A DNA stretch of 64,000 bases from Planctomycetota bacterium. Its GTDB lineage: Bacteria; Planctomycetota; UBA1135; UBA2386. Of the stretch, positions 31,330-39,521 are shown piece by piece; positions within the stretch are counted from its first letter, which is position 1, and each line of letters starts with the position of its first letter. The stretch spans positions 1 to 64,000 of the forward strand of contig JADJPQ010000007.1 of assembly GCA_016713175.1 (NCBI GenBank). The letters are read 5' to 3'. The notes under the pieces are model-generated. The model did no database searches, was not told the origin of the DNA, and saw only the letters and a program-made list of their open reading frames with translations. A program made the position numbers and the translations under genes.

Positions 31330-32808
31330 CTACGGTTGCGGCGGCTCTGCCGGCGGCACGCTACGACGGCGCAGCACGCGGGCCCACAGGAGCCACAACA
31401 GCAGCGGGCCCGAGCACGCGCCGCCGAGCATCAGCCGCAGGAAGCCGCTCGGGGCGACGGTCGCATCGAGCGCGAGGCAGACCAGCATCAGTCCGCCGGT
31501 GGCCAGCAGGCCGCCGCGGGTCGCCTCGGCGAGGTCGCCGAGCCGGACCTGCAGGCGCGGCAGGGCGAACCACAGGCTGACCAGCAGGGCCAACAGCACG
31601 GCCAGCGTCGCCGCCGCCGCGAAACCCGTGGCGCCGAACCAGACCGCCCCGGGAATGCCAAGGGCGTAGATCGCGATCGCGCGGACCAACTGCGCGTTCC
31701 GGTCCTTGTGTGGTTCGCCGATGGCCCAGAACAACGGGCCGACCACGGACGTCACTCCGGCAATACCGCCGTGCAGCGCGAGCAGCGCGGGCAGGTACGG
31801 TTCGGAGCCGTACCGCTCGCCGAACAGGCAGACCGGGACGGCTCGCCCCATCCACATCATCGTGGCCGTCAGCGGCATGCCGACCAGCAGGAACATCGAG
31901 ATCGCCCGCAGCCACGCCGAGCGCAGTCGCGCCAGGTCGTACTTCAACTCACTGTAGGCCGGCACCGCCACCGGACCGAGCACGCGCAGGAAGATCTCCT
32001 CGGGCAACCGCGCGATGCGGCCACAGTAATCGTAGATGCCGCACAGCGCCTTGCTCGGATCGATGCGAGCCAGCACGAAGCCCGGGGCCGCGAACACCGT
32101 CATCAGCAGGAACGGTGCGCCCGCAGCGGCCACGGCGTAGCCGCGCAGTTCGCGCCAGACTTCGCGATCGACCAGAATGCGCGGGCGATGCGGGGCGACG
32201 ACGTACGAGGTCACGGTCCGGATCGCGGTTGCCGCCAACTGACCGACGAGCAGCGCCCAGACATCGCGCCAGGCCAGGGCCAGGCTGATCGTGACCGCCA
32301 TGCCGACGATCGCGGCGATGCCATCGCCGATCGCGACGCGGCGGAACTCGAGTTCCTTCATCCGCAGCAGCCGTGCCGGGCTCTGCAGTGCGTCGAGCAG
32401 GCCGTTGCCGGCCAGGGCCAGGAACAGTCCGGTGAGCCAGTAGCGATCGCCGCCCTCGCTGTCCTGGAAGAACCAGGCGAACGCCGGGGCCAGCGCGCAC
32501 AGGACGACGGTCAGGATCAGCGAACGGATCACGCGGACCGTCAGCAGCGTGTCGAGGTAGCGGCGTTCGGCGCCGCGATCGGAAGCGATCAGCGACTGTT
32601 CGCCGACGAACGCGGTCAGCGCTTCGACCGCGCCGATGGCGACGGCGATGACCATGAACAGGCCGATGTCGGTCTCCGGCAGCGTGCGCGCCAGCACCAT
32701 CGGACCGACGAACTGGCAGACGCGCTGGCCACCGACGCCGAGCGTCTGCCAGAACAGGCTGCGCATCGTGCGCGAGCGCAGATCTGTCGGTCTGGCCGGT
32801 TCGTCCAC
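31330..32808 (-). CDS. Wzx-like polysaccharide flippase (MOP superfamily)
   Basis: A 492-residue integral membrane protein with about 12-14 helices. The N-terminus FWQTLGVGGQRVCQFVGPMVLARTL and FGERYGSEPYLPALLALHG match the polysaccharide biosynthesis/O-antigen flippase branch of the MOP superfamily. It would move a lipid-linked oligosaccharide or similar cargo across the inner membrane. It lies 1 base beyond the end of asnB, so they are cotranscribed, which hints at amidated or modified glycan production. The cargo is unknown. Confidence 0.82.
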   Translation of the reverse strand: MDEPARPTDLRSRTMRSLFWQTLGVGGQRVCQFVGPMVLARTLPETDIGLFMVIAVAIGAVEALTAFVGEQSLIASDRGAERRYLDTLLTVRVIRSLILTVVLCALAPAFAWFFQDSEGGDRYWLTGLFLALAGNGLLDALQSPARLLRMKELEFRRVAIGDGIAAIVGMAVTISLALAWRDVWALLVGQLAATAIRTVTSYVVAPHRPRILVDREVWRELRGYAVAAAGAPFLLMTVFAAPGFVLARIDPSKALCGIYDYCGRIARLPEEIFLRVLGPVAVPAYSELKYDLARLRSAWLRAISMFLLVGMPLTATMMWMGRAVPVCLFGERYGSEPYLPALLALHGGIAGVTSVVGPLFWAIGEPHKDRNAQLVRAIAIYALGIPGAVWFGATGFAAAATLAVLLALLVSLWFALPRLQVRLGDLAEATRGGLLATGGLMLVCLALDATVAPSGFLRLMLGGACSGPLLLWLLWARVLRRRSVPPAEPPQP

Positions 32809-32809
32809 G

Positions 32810-34699
32810 TCACGCCGAGACTGCGGCGGCGGTGGCGGGGCAGGCGCGCGCGTTCTGCACGAACACCCGATGCCAGGACTGCAGCACGAGCAGCGAATGC
32901 ACGGTCATCGCATGATCGCGCACCCGGTCACCGTCGGCCAGCAGCGACTGCAGCCAATCGCCGGGGAAGAACCCGGCAGCGAAGCCATCGCGCGCGAGCA
33001 AGCGGTCGCGGATCTGCGGCAGGCGCGACTCGTCCAGCCAGGCCTTGACCGCACTCGGGAAGCCATGCTTCTTGCGCCGGGCGACATCCGGCGGCAGGTG
33101 GCGGGCGGCGAGCTGTCGCAGCAGATGCTTGTTGCCCGCCTGGCCGCGGAACTTGTGGCTGCCGTGGATCGCCATCGCCAGTTCGGCGACGCGGTGGTCG
33201 AGGAACGGCACCCGGCCCTCGATCGAAGCGCCCATCGTCGTGCGGTCGAGCAGGCTCAGCAGCTGATGCGGCAGGTAGGTCGTCGTGTCGACCAGCAGTT
33301 GCTGGTTGCGCGGGTCCATCCACGCCGCTTCGGCGAAGCGTTCACCCATTTCCCGCAGATGATCGACCGCGGTGACCGGCCGCAGCGCCTGCCGGTCGGC
33401 GTCGGTCAGGTGTGTCATCATGTGCGCGTGCCATGGCATCCGGTCCTGGCCCCAGACCCGCTTGGCGGCGCGGCTCTTGGCCGAACGGCGCAGGCCGACG
33501 GCCCGCGCCGCCAACCGATCGCCAACGGCGAGGCTGAGCAATCGATAGGCCCGCGACCGCATCCCTTCCTGGTAGTGGCCATAGCCGGCGAACAGTTCGT
33601 CGGCGCCGGTGCCGGCGAGCAGCACCTTGACGTGCCGCGAGGCCGCCTTGGCCACCATCAGCGCCGGGTGGAACGCCGGGTCGGCAACGGGTTCGTCGTT
33701 GAACCAGGTGGTCTGGTCGAGTTCGGCCAGGAAGTCGCCACTGTCGGCGGTGATCTCGACGTGCTCGATCCCGAGCTGGCGCGCAACCGCGCGGGCGCAT
33801 GCCAGTTCGCCCGGATCGGTGTCGGGGAACGCGATGGTGTAGGCCCGCACCTGCGCATCGCCGGTATGGGCCCAATAGGCGATCAGGCTGCTGTCGAGGC
33901 CACCGGACAGGCTGATGCCGATCGGCACATCCGCCATCAATTGCAGCCGGGTCGCATCGGTCAGCAGCGCGTCGAGTTCGGCCAACGCATCGCCTGGACG
34001 CAGGTCGCGACGGACCGCCAGGCTCCACCAGGTCCGGCGTTCGGGCGCCCGGTCCTGCCGCAGCACCAGCATCTCGCCGGGCATCAGCTTCTCGACGCCC
34101 CGAGCCAGCGTTGCCCGGCCCGGCACGTAGAACAGTTCCAGGAACGGCACCACCTGCTCGCCGTCGATCGCCGGCGCCACGAGACCGCTGGCGAACAGCG
34201 TCTTCAGTTCGCTGCCGAACACCACCGCGTCGCGCGTGACCGCGAAGTACAGCGGCTTGATGCCCAGGCGATCGCGATACAAGCGGCAAGTGCGCGTCCG
34301 GTGGTCGATCACGCAGATCGCGAACATGCCGTTGCACATCTGCACGAACTCGGGACCGTAGTGCTCGTACAGATGCGGCAGCACCGCGGCGTCGGAGCCC
34401 TGCCGGATGTCGATGCCGTGGTCCTGGCGCAGCCGGTCGCGCAGTTCGAGGTGGTTGTAGATCTCGCCGTTGAAGAACACCTCGATGTGGCCGGTCCGGT
34501 TCTTGACCGGTTGGTCACCGGTGTGCAGGTCGACGATCGCCAGCCGGCGGAAGCCGGCGGCGGCGAACTCGCTGCTGACCGTGTTCTGCGCGTCCGGGCC
34601 GCGGTGGGCGATGGCGCGCGCCATGGCGTCGATGCGGTCGCGCAACGCCGTGGGCGGCTCGAACGCAGCAAGCAGGTAGATCCCGGCGAAACCGCACAT
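32810..34699 (-). CDS. asnB: asparagine synthase (glutamine-hydrolysing), AsnB type
   Basis: The class II glutamine amidotransferase domain begins MCGFAGIYLL, with Cys2 as the nucleophile after removal of Met, so the start at 34699 is fixed. Residues AHRGPDAQNTVSS and VEVFFNGEIYNHLEL-type strands follow. The C-terminal synthetase domain has the PP-loop SLSGGLDSSLIA, TGADELFAGYGHY and SIEGRVPFLDHR. The 629-residue length is typical. AsnB homologues beside a flippase are common in exopolysaccharide loci (amidation of uronic acids); here the metabolic role, free Asn or glycan amidation, cannot be decided. Confidence 0.92.
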   Translation of the reverse strand: MCGFAGIYLLAAFEPPTALRDRIDAMARAIAHRGPDAQNTVSSEFAAAGFRRLAIVDLHTGDQPVKNRTGHIEVFFNGEIYNHLELRDRLRQDHGIDIRQGSDAAVLPHLYEHYGPEFVQMCNGMFAICVIDHRTRTCRLYRDRLGIKPLYFAVTRDAVVFGSELKTLFASGLVAPAIDGEQVVPFLELFYVPGRATLARGVEKLMPGEMLVLRQDRAPERRTWWSLAVRRDLRPGDALAELDALLTDATRLQLMADVPIGISLSGGLDSSLIAYWAHTGDAQVRAYTIAFPDTDPGELACARAVARQLGIEHVEITADSGDFLAELDQTTWFNDEPVADPAFHPALMVAKAASRHVKVLLAGTGADELFAGYGHYQEGMRSRAYRLLSLAVGDRLAARAVGLRRSAKSRAAKRVWGQDRMPWHAHMMTHLTDADRQALRPVTAVDHLREMGERFAEAAWMDPRNQQLLVDTTTYLPHQLLSLLDRTTMGASIEGRVPFLDHRVAELAMAIHGSHKFRGQAGNKHLLRQLAARHLPPDVARRKKHGFPSAVKAWLDESRLPQIRDRLLARDGFAAGFFPGDWLQSLLADGDRVRDHAMTVHSLLVLQSWHRVFVQNARACPATAAAVSA

Positions 34700-34783
34700 T
34701 GGGTGGACGAGGGTGGCTACGAGGGTATCGAGAAGGGAGTGCCTGTTGCTGTAGCGCGGGTCCGGTCGAACGCGCAACGGTAT

Positions 34784-35701
34784 TCATGGCGCGGCCAGCA
34801 GTTCGTGCAGACGATCGGTGCCAGCGTCGGATGGCAGCCAGCGGATGTCGGGCAGTCGCCGCAGCCAGGTGGTCTGCCGGCGGATCAGCTTGTGGGTGGC
34901 GCGGCGGATCCGATTGCGCAGCTCCGTGCGGTCCTTGAATCGGCCGGCCAGGAACGCGCGGCACTCGGCATAGCCGATCGCGCCGCCGGCGGTCTGCGAG
35001 AAGCCGCCGGTCTGTTCGATCGCCGCGACTTCGTCGAGCAGTCCGGCGGCCAGCATGGCCTCGGTCCGGGCCTTGACGCGAGCGTGCAACTCGTCGCGGG
35101 AACGGGCGATGCCGACGATCCGGAGCGGCCGCCGCCAGCCCTGCCGCTCGAAGTGGTCCTGCTGCCCGGAGATCGGCTTGCCGGTGAGGGTGAGCACCTC
35201 GAGGGCCCTGACCAGCCGGCGCAGGTCGTTGCGGTGGATCCGGGCGGCAGCGGCCGGGTCGCGACGAGCGAGTTCCTCGTGCAGGCAGCCGGGTTGTGCC
35301 CGTTCGCGGCCTTCCAGTTGCGCTCGCAACTGCGGATCCGCGCCGGGGCCCTGCAGCATGCCCTTGCCGAACGCCATCAGGTACAACGGCGTGCCGCCGA
35401 CGATCAGCGCCCGGCGGCCACGGGCGGCGACGTCGGCCAACGCCAGTTCCGCCAGCTCACACCATCGGGCGGTGTCGAACTCCTGCCACGGCTCGACCAG
35501 GTCGATCAGGTGGTGGGGCACACGCTGCCGATCGGCGGCGGACGGCTTGGCCGTGCCGACGTCCATCCGACGGTAGACCGCCATCGAGTCCATCGACAGG
35601 ATCTCGGCCCCCGCACCGGCGGCCAGTTCGAGAGCCAGCGCGGTCTTCCCCGAGGCGGTGGGGCCGGTGACGATCCACAGCGGTGGTTCCTGCTGGCTCA
35701 C
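34784..35701 (-). CDS. miaA: tRNA dimethylallyltransferase MiaA
   Basis: MiaA adds the dimethylallyl group at N6 of A37 in tRNAs that read UNN codons. The 305-residue protein has the P-loop GPTASGKTALALELA, MDSMAVYRRMDVGTAKPS (the substrate Asp), IVGGTPLYL and QTAGGAIGYAE. The GTG at 35701 starts MSQQEPPLWIV and gives the family length. No Shine-Dalgarno is visible; TATCTT on the - strand at 35729-35734 may be the -10 box. Confidence 0.94.
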   Translation of the reverse strand: MSQQEPPLWIVTGPTASGKTALALELAAGAGAEILSMDSMAVYRRMDVGTAKPSAADRQRVPHHLIDLVEPWQEFDTARWCELAELALADVAARGRRALIVGGTPLYLMAFGKGMLQGPGADPQLRAQLEGRERAQPGCLHEELARRDPAAAARIHRNDLRRLVRALEVLTLTGKPISGQQDHFERQGWRRPLRIVGIARSRDELHARVKARTEAMLAAGLLDEVAAIEQTGGFSQTAGGAIGYAECRAFLAGRFKDRTELRNRIRRATHKLIRRQTTWLRRLPDIRWLPSDAGTDRLHELLAAP

Positions 35702-35746
35702 GGCGAGTCGGACATGCGAAGTTGCGAGAAGATAGCCGCCACGGCT

Positions 35747-35775
35747 TTGCAAGGGGACAACCGCGTCGGTACCCT
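35747..35775 (+). promoter_or_regulatory. promoter of the phosphoesterase gene (TTGCAA, TACCCT)
   Basis: TTGCAA (35747-35752), a 17-base spacer and TACCCT (35770-35775); start of transcription near 35782, about 10 bases before the ATG at 35792. The best -35/-10 match in the window. It is divergent from the miaA region. Confidence 0.55.
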
Positions 35776-35791
35776 GCTCCGCCCTTCCGTC

Positions 35792-36547
35792 ATGATCGCC
35801 TTCATCTCCGACATCCACAGCAATACCGAGGCGTTGACGGCATGTTTGCAGGAGATCGACCGCCTGCGGGTGGATCGGATCCTGTGCCTGGGCGACATCA
35901 TCGGCTACGGACCGGAGCCGCGCGAGACCTTGCTGACCGTCATGCAGCGGGCCGAGTTCTCGCTGCTCGGCAACCACGAACACGGGGCGATGTTCTACGC
36001 CTCGGACTTCAATCCGCGCGCGCGCGCTGCGATCGACTGGACCCGCGACCAGCTCAACCGCAAGGATCGGCCGCGCGAGGAGAACATGCGGCTGTGGAAC
36101 TACCTCGACGGCATGCGGCAGGAGCACCGCGAGGCGGGCATGTTGCTCGTGCATGGCTCGCCGCGCGACCCGGTGCGCGAGTACCTGGTGCCCCGCGATG
36201 CCCAGGACGTGCAGAAGATGGCCGAGTGCTTCGAGCGGATGGACGGGGCCCGGACCTGCTTCGTCGGCCACAGCCACGTGCCCGGGATCTACCCGCAGAG
36301 CGGCGGCTTCCTGACGCCTGCGGACTTCCCGGACGGCTTCCGGCTCGGCGATGAGCCGGTGATCGTCAACATCGGCTCCGTCGGCCAGCCGCGCGACGGC
36401 GATCCGCGCGCCGCATTCGCCACCTTCGATGGCAGCACCATCCGGATCCACCGCGTCGAGTACGACTACCGCGCGACGATGGCCAAGATCCGCGCGGTGT
36501 CGGCGTTGCCGGAGTATCTGGCGGAGCGTCTGGCCCAGGGGCGCTGA
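35792..36547 (+). CDS. calcineurin-like metallophosphoesterase
   Basis: A 251-residue cytoplasmic protein. The five metallophosphoesterase motifs are present: FISDIHSNTEAL, CLGDIIGYGPEP, LLGNHEHGAM, LLVHGSPRD and CFVGHSHVPGI. They place it near the YfcE/PrpE-like phosphodiesterase group, though the substrate is not known. It may act with yidC downstream, but no functional link is visible; yidC is 12-74 bases away and might share its promoter. Confidence 0.88.
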   Translation: MIAFISDIHSNTEALTACLQEIDRLRVDRILCLGDIIGYGPEPRETLLTVMQRAEFSLLGNHEHGAMFYASDFNPRARAAIDWTRDQLNRKDRPREENMRLWNYLDGMRQEHREAGMLLVHGSPRDPVREYLVPRDAQDVQKMAECFERMDGARTCFVGHSHVPGIYPQSGGFLTPADFPDGFRLGDEPVIVNIGSVGQPRDGDPRAAFATFDGSTIRIHRVEYDYRATMAKIRAVSALPEYLAERLAQGR

Positions 36548-36621
36548 ACGCCGCCGCGATGGTCGTTCGTCCGCGTGTCCAGGGAACCACAGCCGCCAGG
36601 CGGGCGGGAGTAGCGTCCAAG

Positions 36622-38319
36622 ATGTCGAAGTCGTTGTCCGTTCTCGTTCTCGCCGGTTGCCTGTTCGCCCAGAACGAGGTCCAGCCGCCGCCATCGCCCC
36701 AGGACGTCACGGCGGCCGCGGTCGACCCGACGTTCGTGCACGAGTTCGGCGCCACCGGCGCGCCGGGTTCGTTCCGGGTCAAGTTCGACCCGCGCGGCGC
36801 GGGCATCGTGTTCGTGCAGATGAAGGACCACTTCGTCGATCTCGCCGCCAAGGCGCGCGCCGACAAGACCATCGACGACTTCAAACTGCTGGTCTGGTCG
36901 GGCGACGATCACGCGCTGCGCCTGGCGGCCGGCGCCGGTGAGTTCGCCCGGCTCGAGGTGCAGCCGTGGCAGCACGCGATCGTCGATGGCGCGGTGCAGT
37001 TCACGCTCGAATCCGGCACGGGCCTGAAGCTGACCAAGACGTTCAAGCACCAGCCCGACAAGCGCTCGCTGGTGCTCGAACTGCGGCTCGACAACACCAC
37101 CAGCGAAGCCGCTGGCGCCGCCAGCTTCGATCTGCTGCTGCCGGCGCTCGAGAACGAAGTCGAGTCGTCGCTGTTCGGCAACCCGGCGCGCAGCATCGCC
37201 ACCAGCGCTGCCGGCGCCAACCGACCGTCCTTGGTGCCGGATGCGGCGCACCCGGCGCAACCGCTGTTGAAGGTCGATGGCCTGGACTTCGGCATGGCCG
37301 GCAGCACCAACCGGTTCTTCGGCGGGTTTCTCTACCCGCTCGACGATCTGGCGCGTCGATGCGTGTTCGACGTCGTCCAGGAGACCCTGCTGCCGCGCGA
37401 TCCGAAGCATGCGGCGCAGCCGCGCCTGGTGGCTTCGCTGCAGCTGCCGATCCCGCCGAAGACGGGCACCACGACCGCGACGTTCGGCATCTACCTTGGC
37501 CCGAAGTCGTACCACGTGTTCGAGGACGTCGGTCTGCGCGCGGTGCTCGATCCGATCATGGACGTCGACCTCGAGCCGCCGTGCTGTGGCAGCATCGTGA
37601 TCCCGGGCGGCCGGCAGATGGCGACGCTGCTGCTGCACCTGCTGGGCTTCTTCCAGGGCCTGTGCCACAACTGGGGCGTCGCGATCATGCTGCTGACGAT
37701 CCTGGTGCGCGGTTGCCTGGCGCCGTTGAACTTCAAGATGCAGAAGTCGATGCGCGCGTACTCGCAGCGGATGGCAGTGCTGAAGCCGAAGATGGACAAG
37801 CTGAAGGAGCAGTTCGCCGACGACCCGAAGGCCTACCAGCAGGCAATGATCCAATTCCAGCGCGAACACAAGTTGATGCCGCCGCTGGGTGGCTGCCTGC
37901 CGATCTTCCTGACGATGCCGATCTACCTCGGCCTGTTCACCGCGCTGCGCACCGCCTACGACCTGCGCCACCAGCCGTTCTGCCTGTGGATCACCGACCT
38001 GAGCCAGCCGGATGCGCTGTTCGCGCTCGGCTTCTGGCCCGACTGGTTCAACCTGCTGCCGCTGATCTGGATGGGCCTGATGGTCCACTTGCAGCTGAAG
38101 ACGCCGCTGCCGACCGATCCGCAGCAGCGCCAGACGATGATGATCATGCGCTACATGCCGCTGGTGTTCGGCGTGCTGCTCTACAACTACGCCTCCGGCC
38201 TGATGGTCTACATGGTCACGTCGATGGTATGGACGCTGATCGAATCGGCGATCACCAGGAAGATCCTCGGGCCGATCGACCCGAACGTGCAGGCGATGGC
38301 GCCGACGCCGATGATGTAG
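36622..38319 (+). CDS. yidC: membrane protein insertase YidC/Oxa1
   Basis: YidC helps proteins enter the inner membrane with or without SecYEG. From the ATG at 36622 the protein is 565 residues; a further in-frame ATG at 36559 adds 21. The N-terminus SKSLSVLVLAGCLFAQ contains a lipobox-like LAGC and only about 12 hydrophobic residues, unlike the normal N-terminal anchor. A large extracytoplasmic beta domain (residues about 25-320) follows, and the Oxa1 core spans about 335-550, with WGVAIMLLTILVRGCLAPLN (the conserved Arg) and PPLGGCLPIFLTMPIYLGLF. The tail is short and Met/Pro-rich. frr follows about 60 bases later. Confidence 0.94.
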   Translation: MSKSLSVLVLAGCLFAQNEVQPPPSPQDVTAAAVDPTFVHEFGATGAPGSFRVKFDPRGAGIVFVQMKDHFVDLAAKARADKTIDDFKLLVWSGDDHALRLAAGAGEFARLEVQPWQHAIVDGAVQFTLESGTGLKLTKTFKHQPDKRSLVLELRLDNTTSEAAGAASFDLLLPALENEVESSLFGNPARSIATSAAGANRPSLVPDAAHPAQPLLKVDGLDFGMAGSTNRFFGGFLYPLDDLARRCVFDVVQETLLPRDPKHAAQPRLVASLQLPIPPKTGTTTATFGIYLGPKSYHVFEDVGLRAVLDPIMDVDLEPPCCGSIVIPGGRQMATLLLHLLGFFQGLCHNWGVAIMLLTILVRGCLAPLNFKMQKSMRAYSQRMAVLKPKMDKLKEQFADDPKAYQQAMIQFQREHKLMPPLGGCLPIFLTMPIYLGLFTALRTAYDLRHQPFCLWITDLSQPDALFALGFWPDWFNLLPLIWMGLMVHLQLKTPLPTDPQQRQTMMIMRYMPLVFGVLLYNYASGLMVYMVTSMVWTLIESAITRKILGPIDPNVQAMAPTPMM

Positions 38320-38379
38320 CGCGGCCGGCGTCAGGGCCGTAGAGTCGGCGTTCCGTCGAGTCACTCGAGGAACCGTCAA

Positions 38380-38949
38380 ATGGACCCAAGCGCCGCCATC
38401 ATCCAGGACCTCAAAGCCAAGGTCGACAAGACCCTCAAGCACCTCAAGGACCAGTTGGCCGGCATCCGGACCGGACGGGCGTCGCCGACGCTCGTCGACA
38501 CCATCCGGGTCGACTACTACGGCACGCCGACGCCGCTGCAGCAGATCGCGCACGTGTCGGTGCCCGAACCTCGCCAGCTGCTGATCAAGCCGTTCGACGG
38601 TTCGCCGCAGGTGCTCAAGGAGGTCGAACGAGCGATCCAGAAGTCCGATCTGGGCCTCAATCCGCAGGGCGACGGCAAGGTGCTGCGCTTGATCCTGCCG
38701 CCGCTCTCGGGCGAGCAGCGCCAGAAGCTGGCCGCCAAGGTCAAGGACCTGACCGAGCAGAACCGGGTGGCGCTGCGCAACGAGCGGCGCGATGCCAACA
38801 AGCACACCGACCAGGGCAAGAAGGAGGGCAAGCTGACCGAAGACCAGTGCAAGAAGGTGCACGAACTGGTCGACAAGGAGCTGAAAGCCGCCGAGGTCCG
38901 GATGGATGAGGTGCTGAAGGCCAAGACCAAGGAGATCCTGGAGGGATGA
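38380..38949 (+). CDS. frr: ribosome recycling factor
   Basis: RRF with EF-G splits post-termination ribosomes. The 189-residue protein has the diagnostic LAGIRTGRASPTLVDTIRVDYYG, LLIKPFDGSPQVLKEVERAIQKSDLGLNP and LTEEQ-like LTEDQCKKVHELVD. The GAGGA at 38367-38371 is its Shine-Dalgarno. It overlaps a perfect 13-base palindrome TCGAGTCACTCGA (38356-38368). TAGAGT at 38340-38345 is a possible -10. pyrH, often upstream, is not here. Confidence 0.96.
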   Translation: MDPSAAIIQDLKAKVDKTLKHLKDQLAGIRTGRASPTLVDTIRVDYYGTPTPLQQIAHVSVPEPRQLLIKPFDGSPQVLKEVERAIQKSDLGLNPQGDGKVLRLILPPLSGEQRQKLAAKVKDLTEQNRVALRNERRDANKHTDQGKKEGKLTEDQCKKVHELVDKELKAAEVRMDEVLKAKTKEILEG

Positions 38950-39040
38950 CGGATCCAGGCCGGGAGCGATCCGCCGCCCCGCGACTGCGGCCGTTGCCAC
39001 CGGTGGGCCAGGGATGCGCCGTTCCGTGGCCGGTCCGGAC

Positions 39041-39069
39041 TTGCGCTGGCGAGCCGAAAGCGGTTCACT
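39041..39069 (+). promoter_or_regulatory. candidate tRNA-Lys promoter (TTGCGC, TTCACT)
   Basis: TTGCGC (39041-39046) and TTCACT (39064-39069) are 17 bases apart. A transcript would start near 39076, about 32 bases before the mature tRNA. The -10 match is modest. Confidence 0.35.
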
Positions 39070-39107
39070 CTTTGCCCCTTTGCATCCGGCACTCCGTGTG
39101 CAGGAAC

Positions 39108-39183
<76 letters not shown>

Positions 39184-39222
39184 GACCATCCGGCCGCCGT
39201 TTGCATGACCGCTGACCACCGC

Positions 39223-39474
39223 ATGACGATCGACCCTGACCTGCGCCAGCGCATCCGCTGCCCGGCGACCCGCAAGCCGCTGCGCGATGCGACCGCCGCC
39301 GAACTGCAGCGTCTGAATGCCGCGATTGCCGCCGGGTCGGTCCGGACCCGTGGTGGCACCCAGGTCACGGCGCCCGTCGCCGCTGGTTTCGTCGTCGACG
39401 ACGAGCCGGTGCTCTACCCGATCGTGGATGGGTTCCCGATCCTGCTCAGTTCCGAGGCGTTGCTTCTGTCGTAG
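39223..39474 (+). CDS. Trm112-like small protein
   Basis: An 83-residue protein of the Trm112/UPF0434 type: TIDPDLRQRIRCPATRKPL (the cysteine position), a central helix and the final GFVVDDEPVLYPIVDGFPILL. In eukaryotes and archaea Trm112 activates methyltransferases; in bacteria it is a small companion of unknown target. Only one Cys is kept, so no full zinc site. The start at 39223 matches family N-termini; an in-frame ATG at 39205 adds six residues. It lies just after tRNA-Lys. Confidence 0.75.
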   Translation: MTIDPDLRQRIRCPATRKPLRDATAAELQRLNAAIAAGSVRTRGGTQVTAPVAAGFVVDDEPVLYPIVDGFPILLSSEALLLS

Positions 39475-39521
39475 AACCTACGCAATCCGCCATCCGAATC
39501 CGCGTCCAGCCGAATTCAGCC

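Noticed and set aside
31330..34699. Complete capsule or O-antigen locus around the flippase and AsnB
   Set aside because: No Wzy polymerase, Wza/Wzc or set of glycosyltransferases is beside them; only two genes of that type are present.
38356..38368. Perfect 13-base palindrome TCGAGTCACTCGA before frr as a specific operator
   Set aside because: It is short, rich in common CG/TCGA words and partly made by the Shine-Dalgarno; without copies elsewhere in the window an operator call is not supported.
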